22,818 bases of DNA. Origin: a virus. The position numbers and the translations under genes are program-made. Shown piece after piece: positions 5,444 through 13,700 of this stretch. Positions within the stretch are counted from its first letter, which is position 1. Each line of letters opens with the position of its first letter. The notes below the pieces were generated by a model. That model saw only the letters and a program-made list of their open reading frames with translations, made no database searches and was not told where the DNA came from. The stretch lies in IMG/VR virus record IMGVR_UViG_3300048065_000495, positions 1 to 22,818 of that record. One strand, written 5' to 3'.

Positions 5444-5606
5444 TACTGAATTAATCTGGGGTGGCGACCACGATATTGATGAAGAAAGTGAGTTTTATCG
5501 GATAGTTACAAACTTGTCATGCCCGCATTGTCTGGCTCAAGTCGATGTTTATCATAGCCCAAAAGATGAGCTTACTGGCAAAGAAGACACCTATGTGGGA
5601 GAATAA
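5424..5606 (+). CDS. Small zinc-ribbon protein (GTG start)
   Basis: A 60-residue protein with CWVC (C3/C6) and CPHC (C33/C36), a simple C4 zinc ribbon with an acidic loop between. The start is GTG 5424, fixed by GGAGG at 5413-5417 six bases upstream and by the Cys pair directly after it. It overlaps both neighbours, by 20 and 14 bases. It is the last of the early-operon zinc proteins. Function unknown. Confidence 0.6.
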   Translation: MNCWVCNTELIWGGDHDIDEESEFYRIVTNLSCPHCLAQVDVYHSPKDELTGKEDTYVGE

Positions 5607-6177
5607 ATACATTGTTTGGGCAATACTGCTACTGGTTTTCTATATCTTTATAGCGCCTCGTGCTTTTGGTTCGGAGGCTAATGTAGGGGACTTTGGAACC
5701 AACCAGCAGGCTGAAACAATAACTACTACAACAGAGACTACTGTGAACCAGGAAGGAATGCCTGTAACAACTGCGGTAGCACCCTCTACTCCAACATATC
5801 AAACTGACACCTGCATAGTGACATCTGGAGCAGGTATGCAAACATTACAGATTGGTATTAGCGCGAGTAAAATGAAAGTAGACCAAAACTGTGAGAGGCT
5901 AAAGCTTTCTAGGCAACTAGAGAAGCTTGGATTAAAAGTGGCTGCCACTTCTATTCTTTGCCAAGATGCAAGAGTGTGGTGGGCAATGCGTAATGCACAA
6001 ACACCATGCCCAATAAAAGGGCTAATTGGAGATGAAGCTCTTGACTTCTATAAAGAAAACCCTAGTTTTGTTCCTGATGCTCCTGCTGTCCACAAAGACG
6101 ATTGCGAGCGAAAACGACTTCGATATGACAGCGTTAAGCGAAAGCACGTCTACGATAAACAATGTAATAACAAATAA
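5593..6177 (+). CDS. Exported, Cys-rich periplasmic or membrane-anchored phage protein
   Basis: A 194-residue protein with an N-terminal hydrophobic segment (YIVWAILLLVFYIFIAP, about residues 6-22) followed by AFG-SEA, which could be a signal-peptide cleavage site or a membrane anchor. A Thr-rich low-complexity stretch (about 40-72) leads to a domain with six Cys, an even number that suits disulphides outside the cytoplasm. ATG 5593 is chosen because it puts the hydrophobic segment at the N-terminus; in-frame ATGs at 5545 and 5566 lack ribosome sites too. The last 146 bases are shared, in another frame, with the next gene. The family is not recognised. Position between early and late genes suggests a role in the envelope (lysis, exclusion or DNA entry), which is inference. 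Confidence 0.7.
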   Translation: MWENKYIVWAILLLVFYIFIAPRAFGSEANVGDFGTNQQAETITTTTETTVNQEGMPVTTAVAPSTPTYQTDTCIVTSGAGMQTLQIGISASKMKVDQNCERLKLSRQLEKLGLKVAATSILCQDARVWWAMRNAQTPCPIKGLIGDEALDFYKENPSFVPDAPAVHKDDCERKRLRYDSVKRKHVYDKQCNNK

Positions 6178-6829
6178 CATCCAAGATTACATCCAGTGGA
6201 CTACTCAGTCCATGCTCGATGGCAACACAATCATATACAACAACGATGACGGCACTCAGTACGAGCTGACTCCAGAGCAGATGGATGTCTTTAACCAGGC
6301 TTACGCTGATGGCCTAGTAAATAGCACCCCAGAGGCTCTTACAGCCGTTCTCCTGAACGATATGATTGACCTAGAGCAAGACACCTATGAAGAAGAGAAA
6401 GAGACTCTAATAGAGGCTGCAAGCGAGATAGCTGCAGTTACAGAGATAGCGGATATGCTTGTCACTGGCGATCAACAAACTAAGATTAACGCTGAGCAAT
6501 ATGCAACTGACAATGACCTTCGAGCAATAAAAGAATCTAGCCGCCAAAAGTTCAATACCAGCATTAGCGGGATGCTAGAAGCCAGTATGACTAAGAATAT
6601 GATTGAGGGCTATGCCCAGGATTCTTTTGTTATAGACACAATAGCCAGCTCATTTATGGCTACGAACACGGTTATGGACTTCTTTACTAATACAGCTATA
6701 TCTATAGACCAGCTAAACGTAAGGCAGTTAAACCTAGATTGGGAGGCCCACAATACAGGGGTTGAGAGTGAAATGTACTTTTTGTACTCAAATGAAGCTC
6801 AACAAACTTTGGAGATAATACCTCGATGA
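6032..6829 (+). CDS. Secreted phage protein with signal peptide
   Basis: A 265-residue protein with a classical signal peptide: MKLLTSIKKT, a hydrophobic core VLFLMLLLS and a cleavage-like TIA-SEN site near residue 26. The mature part is acidic, Thr/Asn-rich and largely helical, with no Cys, and is unlike any family I know. ATG 6032 is supported by the signal peptide, even though it makes the gene start inside the previous one with a 146-base out-of-frame overlap. There is no lipobox Cys, so it is not an Rz1-type outer-membrane spanin. It is coupled to the next gene by ATGA. Probably periplasmic. Confidence 0.72.
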   Translation: MKLLTSIKKTLVLFLMLLLSTKTIASENDFDMTALSESTSTINNVITNNIQDYIQWTTQSMLDGNTIIYNNDDGTQYELTPEQMDVFNQAYADGLVNSTPEALTAVLLNDMIDLEQDTYEEEKETLIEAASEIAAVTEIADMLVTGDQQTKINAEQYATDNDLRAIKESSRQKFNTSISGMLEASMTKNMIEGYAQDSFVIDTIASSFMATNTVMDFFTNTAISIDQLNVRQLNLDWEAHNTGVESEMYFLYSNEAQQTLEIIPR

Positions 6830-7260
6830 ATGCACAAGATGTTGCCTTATGGATAGGCATAGCAAGTTCTATTGGTGGAGTAGCTGTAGGCTACGGAACA
6901 TTGAATGAAAAAGTATTGCAGTTAGAAGCGTCTACTGACGCAACTCACCTGGAGTCCAGGCTGACAAAAATAGAAACAAACGCTACTGACGGTACTGGAC
7001 TGGAAAGCAGATTAACTAAACTAGAAGTGAGGATAGAAGATAATGACATTGGACGCATTGGTAAAGAAATTGAACAGCTTAGGGGACAGATTAAAGCTAC
7101 AACTAACAAGGTTGCGGGAATACGTGTCCCAAGCACAAGTCAAATTAAATCAGACATACGAGTCCTTGAAACAGAAGTTGAAACAATTAAAGTCGAACTT
7201 AAAAGTGTTGAGAGCAGACTTGAGAAAATAAGCAATAGAAAAGTTAATCCATTACTTTAG
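6826..7260 (+). CDS. Single-TM coiled-coil membrane protein
   Basis: A 144-residue protein with one short Gly/Ala-rich transmembrane segment near the N-terminus (WIGIASSIGGVAVGYG, about residues 9-24), followed by a long heptad-rich coiled coil to the C-terminus. The coil contains an internal repeat: LESRLTKIE (about 42-50), LESRLTKLE (about 59-67) and VESRLEKIS near the end. The layout resembles inner-membrane spanins and some holin-associated proteins, but no family signature fixes it. Its start overlaps the stop of the secreted-protein gene (ATGA). Together with the two preceding genes it makes an envelope-directed module. Confidence 0.65.
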   Translation: MNAQDVALWIGIASSIGGVAVGYGTLNEKVLQLEASTDATHLESRLTKIETNATDGTGLESRLTKLEVRIEDNDIGRIGKEIEQLRGQIKATTNKVAGIRVPSTSQIKSDIRVLETEVETIKVELKSVESRLEKISNRKVNPLL

Positions 7261-7268
7261 GAGGGCTT

Positions 7269-7550
7269 ATGTACCCAATAGTTAGAGTAACTTGGAATGA
7301 CGCTCAAGAAGGTGAACAAGGCTGGTTAGACATCCAGGATTGCGTTAATACACCTATGGCTGTTTGTTATACAGTTGGTTGGCTTGTAGAAAACACCGAT
7401 GAAAAAATAACCATAATGACATCTGCGGCTAAGTGCCAGACTGAAAAAGAGATAACCCAAGGGGGTGGTTGTACTTCTATTCCTGCTGACTGGTGTACGC
7501 TGATAGAATACCTGGAACCCAAAACAACTAGACCTTTAGATAGTATGTAG
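7269..7550 (+). CDS. Conserved-looking hypothetical phage protein
   Basis: A 93-residue protein preceded by TAGGAGGG. It has the layout of a small phage family with a VTWxDA start, a Gly-Trp motif (VGWLVENTDEKITI) and a late Cys/Pro/Trp segment (TSIPADWCTLIEYL). Five Cys are present (residues 25, 33, 56, 68 and 76). I recall similar proteins among podovirus-like phages, but no function is known to me. It closes the tightly packed part of the early operon. Confidence 0.6.
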   Translation: MYPIVRVTWNDAQEGEQGWLDIQDCVNTPMAVCYTVGWLVENTDEKITIMTSAAKCQTEKEITQGGGCTSIPADWCTLIEYLEPKTTRPLDSM

Positions 7551-7574
7551 TCTATACTTAGGCAACATAGTTAA

Positions 7575-7640
7575 GTGAACATGCCAGTGGGTAGGCATTC
7601 CTCCAGAGCTGCACCGACCAGCTTCTCCCGCAGTCGGTAC
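7575..7640 (+). promoter_or_regulatory. Structured RNA leader with possible H-type pseudoknot
   Basis: The 95-base gap before the last plus gene is more G+C-rich than its surroundings and highly self-complementary. A hairpin ATGCC/GGCAT (7581-7585 with 7594-7598) is followed by AGCTG/CAGCT (7607-7611 with 7619-7623). The loop of the latter, ACCGAC (7613-7618), is complementary to GTCGGT (7633-7638). That gives an H-type pseudoknot with a 1-base loop over a 6-bp stem, no spacer, and a 9-base loop over a 5-bp stem. In addition GTGGG in the first hairpin loop (7587-7591) can pair with CCCGC (7627-7631). The element ends eight bases before ATG 7646, which lacks a visible ribosome site. A leader-RNA control element is inferred; no known riboswitch class was matched. 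Confidence 0.5.
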
Positions 7641-7645
7641 TTATT

Positions 7646-7786
7646 ATGGGTAAAGGATCAAAGCCAAGACCAATGGAAGTCAGTCGTAAGGAGTTCAAAG
7701 AGAACTACGATAAGATATTCCGTAAGAAAAAAGATTCACAACTTAAAAAAAATAAAAACACTATCCTTCCTAGACAAAAACCTTAG
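7646..7786 (+). CDS. Small basic phage protein
   Basis: A 46-residue, Lys/Arg-rich protein beginning MGKGSKPRPMEV and continuing with a KEFKENYDKIF helix. The start pattern is one I associate with tiny proteins found widely in phage genomes, function unknown. It lies directly after the structured RNA segment. No Shine-Dalgarno sequence is evident in front of the ATG. Its stop codon (7784-7786) overlaps the end of the large late gene on the opposite strand. A longer frame in another phase (7575-7802) runs through the RNA hairpins and is less credible. Confidence 0.6.
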   Translation: MGKGSKPRPMEVSRKEFKENYDKIFRKKKDSQLKKNKNTILPRQKP

Positions 7787-10700
7787 CCTTCAATCTTTTT
7801 AAGATCTTCTTCGGCAAGTTCTGTTTTGATTTCCATATACATTGCATCTAAAGCTTCGGCTGCTTTGGCATTTATTGCTGAATAAAGTGCTTCAGTTAAA
7901 GATTTCTTTTCATCTATCGTGTACTCTTTGCTGTAGTAAACGTAATCTATCATCTGCCTAAGTTTAGTTATATCTCTGTTAGTTGCTACAGCAATCTTGT
8001 AATCAAGAATCCCTCCAGCTTCATTAAACCTGTGCATGCTTTTTACAGCTCTCTCATTTTGACCTCTTTTTGCTTGTGTACGCATAGCTCTGTATTGTTC
8101 TTGCATTCCATTTAAAGCTTCATAAAACTCAGTTACAGATTTTGTGTTAGTTCTCCCTTCAGCAATAGTTTTGCCATCCCAAAAAGCAATTGAATCAGTT
8201 AATTGTTCTAATGGCTTATTAACTGGAGGAGAAAGGTCATCACTAACAGCGTAGTATGCTGTGTCTAATAACGCTAAAGCCGTTTCAGAAGCTCCGTTAA
8301 AAATTGAATTAACAAAATGTTCAATCCTTGGAGCAGAAGCGTAATCATCAAAAGGTGTACCTGCAAATCTATCAGTCATTGCGCTGATAAGAGGACTTCC
8401 TCCCTTTTTCTGTCTTTGGCTTGCAGGCATTGCTTCCATGCCCATTGTTTCTATAGGTGCGCCAGTAAAAAAGTCTTGATTAATTGCTTGCTCCCCTATT
8501 ACTTTTATAAATTGAGGAATTAAAGGAAGTGTACTAACAAGTCTGAGCATTGTCTCAAAAGTACCTGCCGCAAATTCTTTTTGGTCAGCGTTTGCTGTAT
8601 CGCCAGTCATTACTGCATAAGCAAATTCAACAGATTGTTCCGCTATGTTTGCAATCACACCAATTTCATATAGTTTTGGCAACCTAAATAATTTTACTTC
8701 TCCCGTAAGTGGGTCTCTGTAAAAAATATTTGAATAAGCTAATTTTTCCCAATCTTCTAGCTCGTCATACTCTTCTTTAAAATGTTTTAAGCTGTAGGCA
8801 ACTAAACCGCCAGAGAATAAAGCAAATGCACCAGCTTTGGCAGCTACGGCTCTTCTTTGACCTGGAGAGCTTTTTTCTGAAACTGATCTAAAACCCCAAT
8901 CAAGAGCTGTTAAACCAGCCTGTTGGAACATAACTGTAGAAGTGTAATTATTAAAACCTTCATTTGTCCCTCTCATAGCAAAATCGCCACCTATTTCTCT
9001 TCCTAAATAAGCGGCATATCTTGGACTGTCTCCTCTTTTCCTGGCTTTTTGAAACTCTGCAAATTTTGTCGCCATCTCTACGTTGTTAGCTAAGTTTTGC
9101 CACTCTAACAATAACTTTCTAGCGCTAGTTATTAATACAGCTTTATTACCTGTAGTGGTTATCCTTTGCGTTGCAAGGTCTAGCATGTCTTCGCTAGTAA
9201 AATAAGAAGAATACCCTCCACCATTAGCAATAAACGATTGATACTCAGGGCTGTTTGTTGCCACGTTATAAAACCCTTTTATAGAGTTTGCAAAAGGTAT
9301 TTGTCCTGTCTTACTGAAAATAGCGTTACCGATAGTTTCTCTATATATACTAGCAAGTAAGAATTTTGGCCCTAGAGTTATTGTTGTTTGCCCAATAACT
9401 TTAGGAAGAGAAAGCCACCTGACTAACGCGCTTTTTCTTGGGGGTGTAAACGATTGGAATGATTTGTAAAGCTGTTCATCTACAATTTCAACTTCGTATG
9501 GCTTACCTTTGTCCATGTATTGCACAATGTTCTTGCCCCCTTGTGAATGACCAAAGGTGTAGAACTGCATGTAATCAGGCATCATTGTAAGAGTGTCAAT
9601 CATTTCCTCAAGAACTTCTTCCCTTATATTGTCATCCATAATAGAATTATTCATAAGTTGTTTGACAATATTTTCAACTTCCGATCTAGGAATCTTTTCC
9701 ATTTTTGGAACTTTTCTTGCAGGCTCCATAAACATACCCATTGCCGAGCTTGCTTGTATTGCTTGGATAGTTGTTCTTTTTGCTTCATTGTGCAGAGCTT
9801 GAGTTAAAAGCATTGTTACTTGCGCTATAATATTCTCGCCTGCTGGCGCTAAGTTTTCTGAACTACCGTAAGCTCTTTGAACAGAATATGCTGCCTTGTC
9901 TAAGCTCACCCTTCTACTTCTGCCTTGTTTTGTTTTATTTGTTTCCACTGTAAGTGTAGGAACATATTTTTGCCTTTCCCATCTTCCTACTTGTTGTTCA
10001 CTAAGCAGTCCCATGTCAATGCCAAACTGTACGTTTTGGCTATTCCATTTTAGATAGTTTTCAAAAGCCTTTATCATTTGAGGATGATTTGCTTCAACAG
10101 TATTTATAACTGCTTGCATTTCTGGAATGTCAAACCTGTTTTGACGACCTTGCTCTTGCAGCTCTAAAGAAGTTTGTGCGTAAAGGTAATGATAGAAAAG
10201 TTGTAAATGATCGCCTTTTATGTCTGGATTATTCCTAGCTAACATTATTATCTCATCTACTAATTTAACACCTTCAAATGCAAATGAAGTAACTACTTTT
10301 CCGTTTTCTATAGTTTTCTTTACTACAGGAGCGCCATCTTGAAATGATTTGCCAACAAATGCAGATGCGTTTTTAACATTGCGAACTAAGTGATAAGGAT
10401 TTTCTTGGTCAAGAAAAGTCTCACCGCGCTCGTAAGCAGCTAAAACAAAGTTTTTGACACCCTGCATATCATCTATAGTTGCTTGTCTTAGCCTACTCCT
10501 GCGTGTTCCGCTAGTGTTTACTGATCCTTCATCACCAATCTTAGAAGCAAACCTTGTGGTGTAATCCTGGTTGTACCAGTCAATCATTCCTTTCTGTGCT
10601 TTTTTAATTGCCTTTCCATATGGAGAGCTTTTTAACCAGTTCTCATACCAGTTGTAAATGTTTGGAGCCATTTCTTTAGCAACTTCTGGCTGAGTCATAT

Positions 10701-13700
10701 ACAATCTATGGAACTCTGCAAATCCTTCTTTTAATGAAAGATTATAAGCTTGTGAATTTCTTGGCCCTTTGGATTTCTGCAAAGTATCATTATTGTCTAC
10801 ATACGATAAAGTTCTTATCTCAATAGCAGGCCCGAACAAAGGTTGTGGCCCAGAGAATTGTGGGTTTTTTAGAACATAATTTTGCACAACCTTACGGTCA
10901 ATAAATGATCTCTGTAGATCTTTCATTTCTGATGGGAATATGTTTGAGCTGTAAAACTCTCTTATCTCTGGATTTCTAAAATCTATAAGGTGAGCTATTT
11001 CGTGAGCAACAATTTCTAAATCATTAACTCTTGCAACTCTAACAACATCTTTTCCTGGAATATGATACCCAAGAACATTTTTACCAACCTTCATAGACCT
11101 GGCAATGTTTCCATTAAATAAAGGTATCTTTAATGCTTTTAATAAAGGTTTTAATATCTTTGCTCGTCTTATAGGATGATTAGAAGCCTTACCGCCTAAA
11201 GCAGTGTTTATGCTTGCGTCTGGCGGAGGAGTACCTTGCGACTTTCTATGCTCATCAAAAAGACCTACATAATTGTAACCAGGGCCAAATTCTGGAGCTT
11301 GTGAACCTGTTATTTCATTTGATCTGTTTATAATGTCTGATGCTTTTTGATAATCAATTTTATCTTTTTTTGTCTGGAATGAGCTTTCAGTAGCTATAAC
11401 ATTGTCAGGATTAAATATTAATGTTTCTTTTCCGTCTAGGCTATTTAGCCCTACAAAACCTTGATCTTCTAAATATTTGTTTCTTGCTGTCTCTCTTTCT
11501 TCTACAGACCTGTTAGGATCTCCAACAATTTTATCAGCTAAAATCAAATCATCTCTTGTTGCTATTTTGCCTTTTACATAAGCAGTTACTCTCCTTGCGT
11601 TAGGAGAATCTAAGTCTACATATCTTTTGCCGTATGACTTATTTGAAGATAGGTAAACGCCTTGCCCGTATTTACCTTTAACAGACTTTGCAAATTGCTC
11701 AAAAGATTTTTCAGTCCAATGAAAAAATGGCTGGTTTAAATTAAACCCTTGCGCTGCGTAAAACATTCTCATGTTTTTATCAAACTGAGCTAAGACGCTA
11801 GCATTTTTGGCAGGAGTAGGAGTTTGAGAAAACCCTGGATCTGGTCGCTGAGATAAATCAACAATCGGCCCAGTTGCGTCAGGATCAATATCTGGTAACG
11901 TAGCTTCAGGCTTAACGCTAGCAGGCTTAGTTGGAACAAAAAACCCTCTTTTAGTTAAATCGCTATCAAGGGCTATTCCAGCTTCAGCAACAGCACGAAT
12001 TTTATTTTCTAGTTGTTTTCTTGTATCAAAAAACCCTATATTGTCATAAGGGCTATTTGGCATACCTTCTTCGTAAACTGCATATTTTGCTTTTTTGTGT
12101 CCAAAAAGATAAGCTTCTTTTTTGCTTATTTTTCTTATAGCTAAACCGCTAGGCTCTCCATTTATCAGTATATTGTATGATACTACGTCTTCTCTTACAT
12201 TGTCTCCAGGCGTAAATCCCTTCATCTGAGTTTTATAAGTTACATTAATTTTTCCAGCAGTTTTAAATTTAACTTTATAAGGCTCACCAACTTCATTGTC
12301 TTCATATATAGAGTCGTCAGTTTGGTCGTCTAATAAAGGATTGTCATCTTCAGGAAGAATGTCGTCTAAGACTGGGCTAGATCCAACAGTGTCATCTATT
12401 TCATCATTAACAAGAACATATTCGTTTGGAGAAGCTTCTTGCAATATGCCATCTGCAACTAATTGATCAATATGATCCTGGGCAATTGCCTCAGTAACAT
12501 TTAATCTTTTTTGTAGATCCTCTAAAGCAAAAGATCCAAAAGAACCGATATCGCCTGCAACTTCTATAGCGCGTTCGTAACCCCTACTAAGCCCAGAGTC
12601 TTCTACAGGAACATCGTCTATAGGTGTGTCGTCTATAGGTGTGTCGTCTATAGGTGTGTCGTCTATAGGTGTGTCGTCTGTTTCTGCAACAGGAGTAGCC
12701 GTTGTTGTTGCTTCGGTAGGCAAAGACTCGTCAAATTGAGCTTTGTAATCATCCATTAACTTTTGTTTAAGATTTTTTAATGTAGTCTCGCCAGTGTTAG
12801 CTTCACTAACATTGTCTGTTGGTCTTCCTGTTTCTGTATTAACATATTCACCCATCATATTTCTAAGATGATAAGTACCCATTGTAGAGCCAGACATTGT
12901 TTGTAATTTAACGTATTGGCGTTTTATATCACCTAAAGTAAAAATTGTAACTGGGTCGCCCTGACCTGTAGTAGCTCTGTTTGTTTTTATTTTTAAATTG
13001 TTTAAGTCTACGCCAGGAGGAACAGGTTTTAATACTGGAGTAGAATCAGCTTCTTTAGTAGGCTCTTCTACTACTGGAGCAGGCTCTTCCTCTAATGGGA
13101 GTGTTTCTTGTGGTGTGTCGGGTAAGTCTGATTGGATTGTGTCTTCATCAGGGACAAAAACAAAAGTACCGTCATTGTCTATACTCATTGTTCCGTTAGG
13201 GATGTCTTCTTCGTTTAACTTTACAAGTCCTTTAGGAACCTTTCCTGTTGTAAACCTTATCTTGTTTTGTGCATCCATGTAATACTGGCCGTCACCCTTT
13301 TCACCAGTTTTATAAACTCCGTAAGAAAGACCAACATCTACGGGGACTGTAGATATTTCTCCTATTGCCTCAGCAAAAACTGCGCCTGGTTCTTTTATTT
13401 CTCCTTCAGTTAATATCTGAGCAGTTGCCTCTCCTGAAGCACCACCAGCCATCTGTACGACAGTTTGAAGAGCTACGTTCTCAATAACTTGCCCGCCAAA
13501 TGGTACTTCTTTGCTAAACTTACTTGCTGCTATAGAAGAAATCGGATTAAGTCTTGTTTTTGTTGCTATACCTGCGGTAAGTGTGTCAAAAGCTCCTATT
13601 GCTACCGCCCTAGTTCCTGCATATTCATAAAGCTCTTTCATTGAATCTTCATCAGCAACAAAATCAGCAATTGATTCTACATCTGTTACGTCAACTCCAG

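Noticed and set aside
5593-6829. Rz/Rz1-type spanin pair
   Set aside because: The overlap resembles spanins, but the second protein lacks a lipobox Cys and is far too long for Rz1. Kept as an unassigned envelope module.
7575-7640. Glutamine (downstream-peptide), SAM-II, preQ1 or fluoride riboswitch
   Set aside because: Pseudoknot topology is shared, but none of the conserved core sequences I know for these classes is present.
7575-7802. 75-codon plus-strand frame (GTG start) overlapping the pseudoknot region and the 46-residue gene
   Set aside because: It reads through the RNA hairpins into out-of-frame sequence of the 7646 gene and into the antisense of the giant gene; the composition is not protein-like. 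The 7646 frame has a recognisable phage-protein start.
9547-9807. Plus-strand open frames inside the giant minus gene (also at 8317, 12998 and 14190)
   Set aside because: They are antisense shadows of a long, clearly coding minus frame, with no ribosome sites and no recognisable domains.
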